A DNA stretch of 64,000 nt from contig OX596341.1 of NCBI GenBank assembly GCA_951394405.1, positions 186,001 to 250,000 of the forward strand, in the 5' to 3' direction. Below are positions 32,901 through 42,404 of this stretch, piece after piece; position 1 is the first letter of the stretch; each line of letters starts with the position of its first letter. The notes beneath the pieces are model-generated. The model was not told the origin of the DNA. It saw only the letters and a program-made list of their open reading frames with translations, and searched no databases. The position numbers and the translations under genes were made by a program. This DNA is from Coprinellus micaceus. Its lineage: Eukaryota; Basidiomycota; Agaricomycetes; Agaricales; Psathyrellaceae.

Positions 32901-33904
32901 ATGGAGTTGATAGCCTCCAGGACGAGCCCATCCACCTCCTTGTCCCCATACAGATCCTCCTGCCTCCACCTGCGTCTCACCTCCTTCTTAGGCCTTGTCC
33001 CCGCATGTCCCTGCCTCCCCCACTGGCCGCGTCCCTTGAATTTTATCACCACTTCCGAGTGGTCAGACCAGTCCTCCCTCCTTGGGACAACTTCGAGTGA
33101 GATCGTATCTTCCAAGAGCCTTGCGTTCCCAATTGCGTAGTCTATTACGGCCTCCCCACACCCGTCATGGTGGGACGTCATGTCCCCACAGCTTGCCCCC
33201 AGACTGAGGGTCCCGTTGAGTATGTAGTACCCGTCCTCCTCACAGCGTCGTAATAGCGCCCGGCCCCTCACCGTCGTGGTGGCGTCCTTCGACGTACGGG
33301 GTTCTGTTGGGTGTGCTCGAGCTCCACCAACTCTTGCGTTCAGGTCCCCCATCACCAGGACTTGCCTCGGGTCATTTCCAAGCATGGTCATGACCTCCTC
33401 AAGCTTGTCGTATGGGTGTATATTCGTGAAGGTCTCCCAGGGGCTCCCCTCTGGCAGGATGTATGCCCCCACCAGAACCAGCGTGTCCGACTCGAGAACC
33501 AGCACATCTACAGATCCCAGGCTCCTGGCCTTCCGCAAGTGTAGCTCCTCTCGAGCGATGACCACTACGCCGCCCCACTGCTGATCATCATCCCGCTTGT
33601 ACTCTCTCTCAACCGACCACATATCGTAGCCGTCCACAGGGTCTATCATCCCAAACTGGTCCTCCTCCAGTCTCGTCTCCTGGAAGATGTTGATATCATA
33701 TTTAGCGAGTTCATCCCGAAAGTCAGGACAAGTCATTTTGAGCAAAAAGCGGCTTCTGATATTCCAAAGTCGTACAGCTAGGGTACATGCTGATTCAACT
33801 TCTACTCCAGCCTCCTGCTCAAGTTCGGGGTCGGGTCGACTTGTCCCCTCTAGTTTCCCTGATAGGACAGGGTGGCGAAGGGGCGCACGGCGGACCGGGG
33901 GAAG
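29915..33904 (-). CDS. LINE ORF2: endonuclease, RNase H, reverse transcriptase, zinc finger
   Basis: The frame is open from 33904 to a stop at 29915. The first ATG is at 33736, but the conserved endonuclease start (LAVRLWNIRS) lies upstream of it, so translation must enter from ORF1. Numbering from the codon at 33745: APE-type endonuclease residues 1-240 (FQETRL, VMGDLNARV, AVIDYAIG, DWSDHSE); RNase H about 300-440 with all acidic residues (YVDGSS, NNRAEVYAV, NCDSQYVIDML, KVKAHSGNAHNDGADALAKEG); RT about 620-900 (QNGFREGYRTNNN, TAFVDLTNAF, catalytic LEQADDVVL); and a C-terminal CRLCEQ...HVWLEC zinc motif. The RNase H lies before the RT; in Tad, I and R1 clade elements it follows it. No stops or shifts were seen, so this copy may be active. 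Confidence 0.9.
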   Translation of the reverse strand, partial: LPPVRRAPLRHPVLSGKLEGTSRPDPELEQEAGVEVESACTLAVRLWNIRSRFLLKMTCPDFRDELAKYDINIFQETRLEEDQFGMIDPVDGYDMWSVEREYKRDDDQQWGGVVVIAREELHLRKARSLGSVDVLVLESDTLVLVGAYILPEGSPWETFTNIHPYDKLEEVMTMLGNDPRQVLVMGDLNARVGGARAHPTEPRTSKDATTTVRGRALLRRCEEDGYYILNGTLSLGASCGDMTSHHDGCGEAVIDYAIGNARLLEDTISLEVVPRREDWSDHSEVVIKFKGRGQWGRQGHAGTRPKKEVRRRWRQEDLYGDKEVDGLVLEAINSIPPPEEEIRLMYGPAFCATNPVQVYVDGSSRGNGGRDPRAGSGVYFGPGNRKNIAVRVPDSQTNNRAEVYAVLSALKACNVHQSLIINCDSQYVIDMLTEWAPRQQSTGWRTVNGDIFRDVAQLLRGRPAPVHFRKVKAHSGNAHNDGADALAKEGASMPTVAPYGRLGRGGLGCQCDPCQGVGLVREEEKVTWDLRRKRGDEGRGQYEETEGEARSALTASRTREKEKQLEARMRLFGAKGPLEFYRELNVLRNPKATACDEFSADDLKGVFEERMNPIFPMPPSFDTTRMQLNREVASAVLQDGLDDLTPRGSLSRPFEMGELEGAKLDLRKRWGSAKGEDHVTYRDICRMDNDCLLRLVNECAQKGQIPSPWLRTQLVGLCKKGKPKSKPASYRTIGLESCFLKLLTGLVKDRLVEMADDLKILPPSQNGFREGYRTNNNTFILRCAAEKAKSMGKPLYTAFVDLTNAFPSTDQDTLWLKLRKWGAGGPLFDWLRKLYREMEYTVLHNSKKSSEFQSSIGILIGDTCSPILWALYMADLPEFIPGDAADVRLGSVTITHLEQADDVVLMSTTAEGLQRKLDGMSRWCSKNFMLFNASKSAVMILGGGVRHVASFSVGNGDAERVEIGVVATVTYLGITLSPRVDQFMRKHYTDKAAKAKRAARVIAGVQQLVGTLPVQVATQLYMALVDPHLTHGCEVVLDHVDGAREELEGVQNTFVRKVIRVGMRCMEVILFTETGLIPIRYRRLEFSLRFLVYAMQCPRGHYVREAMEEAVEMDFGGDKSWISDLRTTVQRLPFDCAFPTHDLLGDPDVVTHLVKLVRDGARADLQRRVEGSSKLYLLHGRLEMDEDGRLTRTVPVFLRHYLRVTNPAHRVALTQVLLSGHKYAIEAGRRGKNRTAREDRTCRLCEQGVESPEHVWLECNAAGELQQLRKEMAGDLMGLCTPEEFDWVIQAGGDTVEMMKRLVTLRSSVSRVAQYAFDVARFMAREVRW

Positions 33905-35683
33905 TCAAAACTGTTCCATGCCGCCAGGAATAGTTCCGCCTGCTCGGGGGGGTTGATCATTGCTGTGATGTGTTCGCTGCTCTGGGGGTCGATCCGTACA
34001 CGCCCCACGGAACTCATCATATGCTCGCCATTCGGGATAGCCAAGACGTAAGACTTCAGGACGTCGAAGGGCTTTCCCCTAGCATCCAGTGGGCCAACAC
34101 GGAGAGTCGCCAACCTGGGCCTAGTGGGTGGGGGCGCCGGGGTGATAGCAGTCATCGCTGCGATCGGGCGCTGCGTCCAGGTCGACACCGGAGGAGCAGG
34201 GCGCTGAGTGACCGGCGCCGCCGTCTGTCGGGGCGCTTGGAAGCCGAAGCCAGAGTGTGAGGGCGCGCCTGTCGTACTCGAGCCTAGGTCCCCACGCTGC
34301 CTCTTCCCCAGTCCATCGTACCCCCCATCGTCCGACCGCTCCACCCTTCGAAGCCGCTCATCGACGTCATTGACCTGGATCCCCACCGCCAACGCCCTCG
34401 CAAGGTCACCCTCAAAGCCTTCGAGCTGGGTCTGGGTGCTGCCGATGAAGTCGTTTACATTGGCCAGGATGGGGTGGATATCGTTGAGGTCACGCATGGT
34501 CGTAGCAACCTGAGTCTCCGCGGTCTTCATCCGATGGCGCAGTCCCTCGGTCTTGACCTCCTGCTCCGCAACCTTCCGCAGAACCTCAGTCAGCTTCCCT
34601 TGCTGCACTTCCGCCTTCCTCAAGTGCTCCTCAATCCTCCTCTGCTGGTCATCGAGCTTGCGCTGCTGGGCATCGATCCTCTGTTGCTGCTCCCCCACAC
34701 GCTGGCGTTCCTTGGCGAGACTCCTCGCGAGCGCCCGGGTATACGTGTCGTGGGCCTTGTTCGCCTCCGTGAGCTTGGCGACCTCATCGGCCAGGGCCTG
34801 GGTGGGACAGACATGCGGGCCTTTGGGAGGACGTCCAGCCGGCTTCCTCTCCTTCTTCGTGGTCGGGACTTCCTCGGTGACACTGTCCCCTGCGGTAGGA
34901 GCTGCAGTCGCGGTCACCAAGGGTGTCGCCAGGAGGACAGAAGTCGGGGCACCTCCCCCTCGACCCGTCGTCGCCTTCGAACCTGTGCCCGCAGCCTTCG
35001 CAGCCTTCGCAGCCTTTGGAGCAGGAGCCTTGCCCAAGTTCTTGGCGGTCCCCTTTGCGGGGGAGCCCTTCTTCCTGGTCATCTGCTCCAGATCCTCGGG
35101 TCCCTTCTTCTTGGTCGTCTGCTCCAAGTCCTCAGGTCCCTTCGAAGTGAGCGATCTCGTCAGACGACGGGCAGAGGACTCCATCAGCCCGCCAGGCTCT
35201 TGAGAGGCGTCCAGGTCCTCCCCCTTCGATTCCGTCAGTACCTGTGTCCCCAATGACAACCCCTCGGCAACACACCTGGAAGTCAACGTCCATCCCGATG
35301 TCTAACGCTGCACTTTCACCCGTGGGCGCGATGTCAGTGTCCTGTACCGATCTTAGCGCCTGATTCTAGTGGTGTGATCCCTGATCTGCGCACCTGACTC
35401 TCCCCGTATTCGTACTCCGTAATCTCCTCTTCGCCCACCACAGCGAGGTTGGTAGCCTGAATTCAGCGTTGCTGTTAGGCCGGGCACACTCAAGAGTTGG
35501 TCCCCAACGCACCTGTCCAGCAGTCACCTCCTCATCCACATACTCCAGTCCCGCGTCGTCCTCCTCCTGGGTACCCTCCGGCGCAGCCGGGTTGCACTTG
35601 GCGCGAACAGACTCTAACAGGGAGCCGAACGAAAGTTGTCCTGTCGAGTCCTTAGGGGCGGAACCGTTGGTAGAGTTCGACAT
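33850..35683 (-). CDS. LINE ORF1: coiled-coil Gag-like protein, probably spliced
   Basis: The continuous main frame is 35241-33850 (first internal ATG 35184). It has Lys/Ala-rich repeats (KGPEDLEQ twice), a long Gln/Arg-rich coiled coil (about 34530-34790), a Pro-rich stretch and a C-terminal folded region that could be an RRM-like domain (LRVGPLDARGKPFDVL). Upstream, a better start exists: ATG at 35683 with exons 35683-35513, 35456-35394 and 35341-35276 joined by GT-AG introns of 56 and 52 bp, then a doubtful 34-bp intron (35275-35242) into the main frame. The joined N-terminus is acidic and stays open. If the third splice is wrong, a frameshift is the alternative. It ends at TAG 33850, overlapping ORF2 by 55 bp. 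Confidence 0.7.
33853..33859 (-). promoter_or_regulatory. Candidate -1 ribosomal frameshift site GGGAAAC at the ORF1/ORF2 junction
   Basis: The last ORF1 codons are GGA AAC followed directly by the TAG stop (33850-33852), so the heptamer G GGA AAC is in the canonical X XXY YYZ phase. A -1 slip continues as CTA GAG GGG ACA and enters ORF2. Four bases downstream an H-type pseudoknot can be drawn: GGGG (33845-33848) with CCCC, and CAAGT in its loop with ACTTG (33820-33824). GGGAAAC is an established -1 slippery heptamer in retroviral gag-pro junctions. Function here is inferred. Confidence 0.65.
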
Positions 35684-38206
35684 GGTGCTAGCGAGTAGGT
35701 GGTGGTGGGTAGGGAGCTATGCTATGTCTCGCTCGCCCCGCTTTATGTCGCGCTCACTCCAAATTTTCTCGATCATCCCATCCGGTCTCGTGTCGCGGGC
35801 CGCAGGGTCGATGCATTTTAGGGTTAGACTGCGCACGATCGAGGGGTGTGGGTGCGGCCGACAATCGAGCAAGTCCAAGGATGAAGTGGGCGGGAGCAGG
35901 TTCAGCCTGACGGGTGCTGTGCACCGTGGCTGCCATGGGGACCCTGGCACGTGAGTAGCACAGCCCGCGCACGGACCATCAACAGAAAATTCGTCCCCCG
36001 TCCCCGTCGGGGCGGGCAGCGAACAGGGCGCCTGAGTCGCGTCCTCGGCCTGCAGGTTCCACACGGTAGCACAACCTATGTAGCATCCATTCAGCATTAC
36101 ACCGTACCCACTAGGTTTCCCGCAGTCTAACAGCCCTCGAAGCCCAACAGACCATATCCTGCCAGACACTCGTAGCCTAGCAGACCCTCGTAACCTAATG
36201 GACCCTCGTAGCCTAACGGACCCTCGTAGCCTAACGGACCCTCGTAGCCTAACGGACCCTCGGTAAGATGGCTCAAATACTTGGGCTTTCTCGCAGGTGG
36301 TTCGAAACGCCCTTTCCCAGACCGAACGCTGGCCCGCAACCTCGCAGGTGCAGCTACGAAACGCGCACCCTTCAAGTTGTCCGGACCATTGCATTCGTCA
36401 CGAAGAGCAAGCTCGGACCCCCGACCCTCTGGGACGATGGTGACACTTGATAAGCTTGATGGGAATTTACAACCGTTACGCTGACAAGACCATCGTCAGC
36501 AACGCCCTCAGCGCGTTGGAAAACCACGGCGGCTCGTTTGGGTCGAGAACTTGACATCGCTGGCGCCAACCCATTGTACGGGAAGGATGTTCGCGGTAAG
36601 TTAACTCGGCGCCACGGAAGCTTTCAATTTTGTCGATCATTAAGTCGTGGGAAGAGTTGCCCCCTCACTCCCAACGCCTGTACATGTTGCCGTTCTGACA
36701 CCGACTTCAACGATCGCGACCGGACACTACTTAGACGAACGACGTAGCCCCGCGAACAAGATGGGGAGGCCAAAACTAAGGTGCGCCACTACCAGTCACC
36801 CGTTCTACCTTCCCTGCAACATGCTACCTAATTGTTGCCCTTTATGCCTATCTCCCACGACATCAAGGTGTTCCTGGTACCGTGCCATGTCCATTCTTTG
36901 GACTGGGTGGTCGTCGGATAAGGTCCTCCTAATCAACGCCCGAAAGCCATCGTATCGTCTTTAGAGGTCGATTATAATGGCATCGGTGACTTGGACTGGA
37001 CAGTTTGGACAACTGACACGGACGGTCGAACAAGGACTCCGCGATGGTGGAGGGGAGGAGTATGTTCTCTTTGCGCTTGAGGGTCGCATGAAATATTCTG
37101 ATGAGGCTGATTCCGCTCTGGACACGCAGCGCAGATTCGGTAGCCCACTTCGACAATTTTTGCAAACAACAACAGCGAAACCTCCACTGCGACCACCCTC
37201 TAGTAGTGATTAGACTCCCCTACCCTTGCGCGGCTTGGCACGGCTTCGAGCTTTGCGTGGTGGGATCCCGGCAGCGACATTTATGTGGGCATTCTTCGTA
37301 AGTTGCGGCATCGGTACATTTTGGTTGGTCCCCATCATGAGAGTCTCACTCTGAATGCTGTATTCTCTTCGCAATATAGGAATATTTGATGCCCTCATAC
37401 GTGGCGGTCACCACAAGCCAGCCATGTGGGCGGGGCACCACCTCCTGGCGTGGTAACAATTATGACAGGACAGGATGGGGGGATAGACTGGCCGATATTT
37501 TCAAAAGAACGTCCGGCGGGGCATCCGTGGCTCGATCTCGAGGAAAGTCTGACTCCTTGATCGGGGCCCATACCTTCAGTGAACCACCTCATCGCCGGCC
37601 CATCGCAAGGCTCAAATACGCTGCGGCAGATCTCTTCTCTATAGGCGCCCAGATCCCAGAGCTGAAACCCACAGGTCTGAAGCAATACCCGAAACGCTCA
37701 GCTCGTCCCTTGAGCCCTCGCGCATATTTGGGCTCGGTTGTGGCCGGGAATAGAAAGAGGATCCATCCGCGCTCGAGTTGGTGGTGACAATTGGGCGACA
37801 AGCTGCTTGGACTTCTCAGCTCGATGTCGGCGAATCGCGCCGAGTGTAGCTATACCCCCCTCAATTGACGCCCTCCCGCAGGCACGAATCTTGGTATTGT
37901 GGAGCCTGCGTCTTGTGTTATTGAGCAGCGTATATACTCGGAAGCGACGAGTCTATAGGCTCCCGCACGGATGTCTCGTCTCTTCCTCCGTTTCTACCCC
38001 ATGCCCAATTTTCTGCATTCCGGCGCCTGATTGCGTCTGTGGCCGTACATCAAACATGTGTCGGCGGAGTTTGCTCGCGTTGGACAAAGCATTTGATGAT
38101 TGACTGTAGGTCTTCTATCCAGCGTCTCTACGATTTGTGACTGTGCCTTTGGGTCGTCCAACCCATCCGACGGTTTCATTTCACAAATCTTGGTCATCGA
38201 GTCGTC
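35684..38206. other. LINE 5' flank and intergenic sequence; minisatellite at 36165-36262
   Basis: The LINE 5' UTR probably extends some distance above 35683. Short frames at 36977-37213 and 37386-37787 have no supporting features. Apart from the minisatellite I see no gene. Confidence 0.4.
36165..36262. repeat. 18-bp minisatellite, about 5.4 units
   Basis: Units of CGTAGCCTAACGGACCCT; the last three are identical, the first ones diverged. A minus-strand frame would read GYEGPL repeats, but nothing else supports it as coding. Direct repeats without spacers, so not a CRISPR array. Confidence 0.85.
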
Positions 38207-39128
38207 ATGCCTGAGCAATCGTGGTAAGGCCTTCTGCCCATTCAGATATCGGTAACTTTCATTGTGGACTCACCATCTCTCCAGCTTTTGGAATCTTGCA
38301 GCACAGGAAGAGAGGGTGGTGGAGGTCGTTAATCCCATACAGATCGTAAATGTTTGTCTGGGGCGTAAAGCACCCCAGGGCGTCAGGGGAGAGGGGATTC
38401 TAACTTATGGACCTGAAGGGAGGCAGGCCGTTACCGCTGCCATACTAGTGAAAGACAGGGTGCGTCTCCTGCCCCCCTACCCCAGCGCTGTCTGACCAGA
38501 GACCCAAGCTTGAACAGAGAAAAGTCGATATCCATCTCGAAGCTGGTGTAACTTATATCTTGACCGTGGTTGGTCCTTTGTGAGCTGACATCGCTGCTTC
38601 CAACGCCACCGTGGGTGCTCATGAGATGGTCTTGATTGCAGCCCCATCGATGTTCTGGCATACGAAACTATTACAGACGGAACACCTGGACCATTTGAAA
38701 CGGCAGTGGGAACCGGGTTAGGTCAATATCTCGACGAAGAAGGTGAAGAGCGCGAGGGAGAGAGTGAGGAAGAAGGTGGGCAGGAGCCTGGAGAGAATCA
38801 GATGGGAGAGGGTGACGAGGAAGGTACGGAACGTGGCGTGGAAGAGGGTGACGAAGGCGGGGACAGGGGAGAGAATGAAGAGGCCCCTGAGGGTGGCGTC
38901 ACGGAGACGCCGTTCGACAACCACCCGTACGGCTACAGTGTCGCTGAGGGCCCGGCTGAGGCACCAAGTGGAGACGAAGGTAGGGACGACGGACTGGTTG
39001 AGGGTGGAACAATGGGTTGGGGGGCTGCGGAGGAACAAGAACAGGGCAGCGGTGACGACGGCCAGGAAGTGGACCATGGCGAAGAAACATTTTCCAGCCA
39101 AGAGGAAGGCTCCGAAGACGAGTGGTAA
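38207..39128 (+). CDS. Nucleoplasmin-like-domain protein with acidic tail (paralogue 1)
   Basis: Exons 38207-38223, 38285-38459, 38500-38579 and 38642-39128; the joined frame gives 252 residues. The first 110 residues resemble the N-terminal nucleoplasmin-like domain of fungal FKBP39/Fpr-type proteins: FWNLAAQEERVVEVVNP, then KVDIHLEAGVTYILTVVGPF and PIDVLAY. The rest is very acidic (QYLDEEGEEREGESEEEGG and on), as in histone chaperones. The FKBP isomerase domain that follows in Fpr3/Fpr4 proteins is missing. Introns 2 and 3 are at the same positions and phases as in the paralogue at 40975-42404, which strongly supports the model. Probable nuclear histone-binding protein; the function is inferred from the fold pattern. 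Intron 2 is short (40 bp). Confidence 0.6.
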
Positions 39129-39568
39129 TAGAAGCAGGCAGTGTATCGTGGAGTCGGGTTGTAGAAGAGTGGAATGCTAGCTGCAGAAACCGCACGCCAA
39201 GCGGCCCGCGGCGTATGCTCCACTGGATTGGAAGTTGGTCCCTATGTGCTAGCCTACTAGATAAACGGGAGAGGTGGCGCTTCCTGGCACTTTATAGCAC
39301 TTTATCCGCTCATGAACCACCCGAGGAGGTCCATCTGTCCGAACCAACCCATTATGGACGCTTCCGTACTCCTTACACATCTACAAAGTTTTATCAGCTC
39401 CGTCTTCGTATTCTCTTTTCGCCGGCTCAACGTTGCCTAGCCGCGACCGAGTCGATGAACTTCATAAACGGCGAGTAGATTGTGTCAATAGTCAAGGAGA
39501 CCCTGTAGGTAAATAGATAATAGATCGTAGAGTCATATTTGCTAAACCGCCCCGTCCATACCTCGCTT

Positions 39569-40366
39569 TCAATCCTCCGACGCCCCTTTGCTTCCCTGGT
39601 GAGTGGATCGCGTGTTCCGGCGCCCTCTTCTGCGGAGCGTGCTCCAAACGACCCAGGATGGCACACCAGTTTCCGTCACAGTGAAGTAGTATGTCCCATG
39701 TTGAAATGTGCGCTTCTCAGCATCCCTCAATAGAGTCCACCTCCCAGTTTCCACGTCTGGCGCCTCCCACCGCCAGGACTGGACTTGAGAAGTTTGGGGA
39801 TCGTAGTGAACGAATAGTGTATCTGTTTGGAGCACTGTGGAAGGAGGGTGAGGCGGTGGCTCCTGAATCTTCCGGGACGACTTGAAGAGGTAGTAAGTAT
39901 AACTATCGGGTTTGTTGTGAAATCGGGTGATGCATGGCGGATTTCGAAACGGCTCCGGGCTACCCTGAGGATCTGTTAGTGGGGTTACATAGTCGAAATC
40001 ATGAGCCGGCCTCACCCTCACGAGGGATCCCATCGAGGGACCCGAGTTCGCCTGATCCACGCCCGAGCCATTGGCCACAGAGGGCGTGTCTTGACTGCCT
40101 GCTTGGGAGGCCTGGCCTGACCCCGAATCACCCCCGTTATAACTGGGGGAATGGACTTGGACCTCTGCCGGGGCTCTGCGCGGCATCGCGCTAGCAGAAG
40201 GCGGTGGTACTACAGCGCCGACGAGCCCGTGCTGAGAACTGCCCTTGGAGTTGTGGAGTACAGTGCGGCAGACTGGGAAGGTAATGTCATAGCCGCTGTC
40301 GAACGAGACGCATAAGGAGAAATGACGGCGAGGAAAGGAGGTGAACTTGTTGGGATCTTTCGGCAT
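39569..40366 (-). CDS. Unrecognised 265-residue protein
   Basis: Single open frame from ATG at 40366. The first 35 residues (FSLCVSFDSGYDITFPVC) and the C-terminal third (LFVHYDPQTSQVQSWRWEAPD ... GTYYFTVTETGVPSWVVW) look folded; the middle is Ser/Gly/Pro-rich and probably disordered. No family recognised. An intron near residue 33 is possible. It lies between two nucleoplasmin-like genes on the opposite strand. Confidence 0.45.
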   Translation of the reverse strand: MPKDPNKFTSFPRRHFSLCVSFDSGYDITFPVCRTVLHNSKGSSQHGLVGAVVPPPSASAMPRRAPAEVQVHSPSYNGGDSGSGQASQAGSQDTPSVANGSGVDQANSGPSMGSLVRVRPAHDFDYVTPLTDPQGSPEPFRNPPCITRFHNKPDSYTYYLFKSSRKIQEPPPHPPSTVLQTDTLFVHYDPQTSQVQSWRWEAPDVETGRWTLLRDAEKRTFQHGTYYFTVTETGVPSWVVWSTLRRRGRRNTRSTHQGSKGASED

Positions 40367-40974
40367 ATGGTGGCGGGGTTGGGGGTAGTGGTCGTCAGAG
40401 AAGTTGAGGATAGGTGATCTCCCGCGTCCCGCTTAACCTGTATGACAGCATGAGCATGAATACAGATCAAGTAGCAAAGGGAAGGTCAAATCTCCGCACC
40501 GTTGGTTGCTTTGTGCCACTTCATGATCACGGGGTGCCAAGTCTGGCGTCGGCCTGCCCCAAAACTTCCAGACCGAAATTTCACGCTTGGTCACGGCCGC
40601 GGAGAGAACCACTAAGAGTTTACAAGGAAATGCATGAATGAGAAAGGCGCCTCGCTTGATAGCCCTCGCTTGGATTTGCTGCTTGATGTCGTAGTAGTCG
40701 ATCATGATGTTGAGGAGGGCAAGCCTGCAGCGATCACGTCATCTCCGGCTATCACGGACCGGATATGATCACCACTCGGCTATTCCTTGAATCGTGCCTT
40801 GACCTTTCTCGTCGTCAACCCTGGTGTTGAGGGGCTGCACCACAAATACCCATTGTTTCTTCTGGTCTATCTCACTATGTACGTGCATATAAATGCTTTC
40901 CTCCTCTGTCCCGGGTTTTTTCTGAGTCTTGTCTTCTAAATCAATCGAATCGTTACCCAACTTCCACGACTGCT

Positions 40975-42404
40975 ATGCCGCGAGGAAAAAATTGGTATGT
41001 GGCACGAACTTTTCATCCCGGTGAATGCGTCGCTCATGTAAACCCAAGGATCCTGAAACTGCAGCCAAATTCAGAACGTCCCGTCACACCAGCTGCGCCT
41101 ATCCGGATTACCAGTTCCTGCATTGCCCCGAACGAGTCCGATGGTGGCCCCGAATCTGGTCGTGTCATCCTTGAGTTGAGCGGTGAGGCGACCAGGGGTT
41201 GCCGCATGGCCATCTCATCTTTCATTAAGTGTGTGGTACGTATCGTCAGTACGGTTCCCAGTTCCTCTCTTCATTGCCTCCAAACCCTTAGTGCGAACAG
41301 GGTGATGTCGATATCGACCTCGAAGAGGGACAACGTTATGTTTTGGTGGTGAATGGCCCTTTGTGCGTACCCTGCTGCTTCAGTCTTGGATGATTCCAGA
41401 CCTTTTCCCTAGCCCTATCGACGTGGTGGGGTATTGCGAGTTCCCCGAACGATCCCCCGTCCAACTCGAGGACGGCGCTTCGACACTGCTCGACTCCGAT
41501 GTCGCACACCTAGGCCTTTCCCAGGTGGTGGGCCAGGAAACCAACCCACCAGCAAGTCGGGCCGCAGTAGTTGGGGCGGCACCGCATAGGCCGACGTTGA
41601 AACGGAAGATTGCCGATGCTCGAGATTATACGACGACGGCGGCTACCAAGAACCAGATAGTTCACCTGGCCCTGGGGGACGCTCTTGTAGCGACTCCAGC
41701 TCTCGGCCAGAGCTCCTGCTCTGAGGCAGCTGTGCATGGACAGCACCTGACTGGCGATTCGGGACAAGGAGACGCGACCAACACACCGTTCAACTCTGAG
41801 CCGAGCGTCAGCCGCGGAGCTACCTTGGACGATGCCAACCCCTTGGACGTTCAGCCGTCGAAACCCAAACAGCCATCTCTCGCAACACGCACATCTCGCT
41901 CTACCCGCTCTTCCTCACGTCAATCGCTCACCCACCCCGACAACGTGGTCTCAGATGGCACAGATACGCGTACCAGCGCCAACGCGGCGGTGGAGTTGGC
42001 GAGTTTGCTGTCTTCGATCCAGATAGGAGAAGCCTCAGATTCGAAGTTCCCGACGGGTGCTATTACTGGCAAGTAAGTGGATTTCGTTTATCGTGCCCAG
42101 TCAACCATTCATGCACTAACCTCGATCACTCAGGAACCTTTGCTTCCTGGACTACGTCGTCAGAGAGAAAAAAGTGCCCACCGCTTCCGAATACGAAACA
42201 TTCTGGAAAACAGTTCCAGGGATTGAGAAGACCGTGAGTGCGTTTGTCACTCCATCCAATTTGTGGCAAGCTTATGAGCGCTACCAATCCATGAAGGGTT
42301 ACAAGAATCTGGCTTCCCGCCACAAACGGAAGTCTCTGATGAAGGGATTTTCGGAGGGATCCGATCTGGTCTTCAAGGCGTTAAACGCAAAGCGCTCTTG
42401 CTAA
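40975..42404 (+). CDS. Nucleoplasmin-like-domain protein with Ser/Thr-rich tail (paralogue 2)
   Basis: Exons 40975-41235, 41292-41362, 41413-42072 and 42134-42404, all GT-AG, 420 residues with a consistent frame. Residues 1-120 carry the same domain as the gene at 38207: NWYVARTFHPGECVAHVNP, then DVDIDLEEGQRYVLVVNGPF and PIDVVGY; the intron between GPF and PIDV is shared in position and phase. The tail is unlike the acidic one of paralogue 1: Ser/Thr/Pro-rich with a KRK basic patch (TLKRKIADARDY) and a Ser/Arg cluster (RTSRSTRSSSRQS), followed by a short C-terminal segment that looks folded (CFLDYVVREKKVPTASEYET ... LWQAYERYQSMKGY). No FKBP domain. Likely nuclear; exact role unknown. Confidence 0.6.

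Larger units (their letters stand above)
29640..35683 (-). mobile_element. Full-coding LINE (non-LTR retrotransposon), EN-RNH-RT type
   Basis: Two overlapping ORFs on the minus strand, coding-complete, with a candidate frameshift signal between them. The 5' boundary lies somewhere above 35683. The 3' boundary is uncertain and taken provisionally at the microsatellite. Target-site duplications were not found. Confidence 0.7.

Noticed and set aside
30063..33584. Plus-strand frames opposite the LINE ORF2
   Set aside because: Antisense shadows of an intact 1276-codon frame with recognised domains.
35242..35275. 34-bp third intron of LINE ORF1 as certain
   Set aside because: Shorter than other introns in the window and without a good branch site; kept only as one option, a frameshift being equally possible.
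36165..36262. Regular short repeats as a CRISPR array
   Set aside because: Units are contiguous 18-bp copies with no spacers, in a fungal genome.
38718..39223. Minus-strand frames opposite the acidic tail at 38642-39128
   Set aside because: The GA-rich strand opens several frames; intron positions shared with the paralogue support the plus strand.
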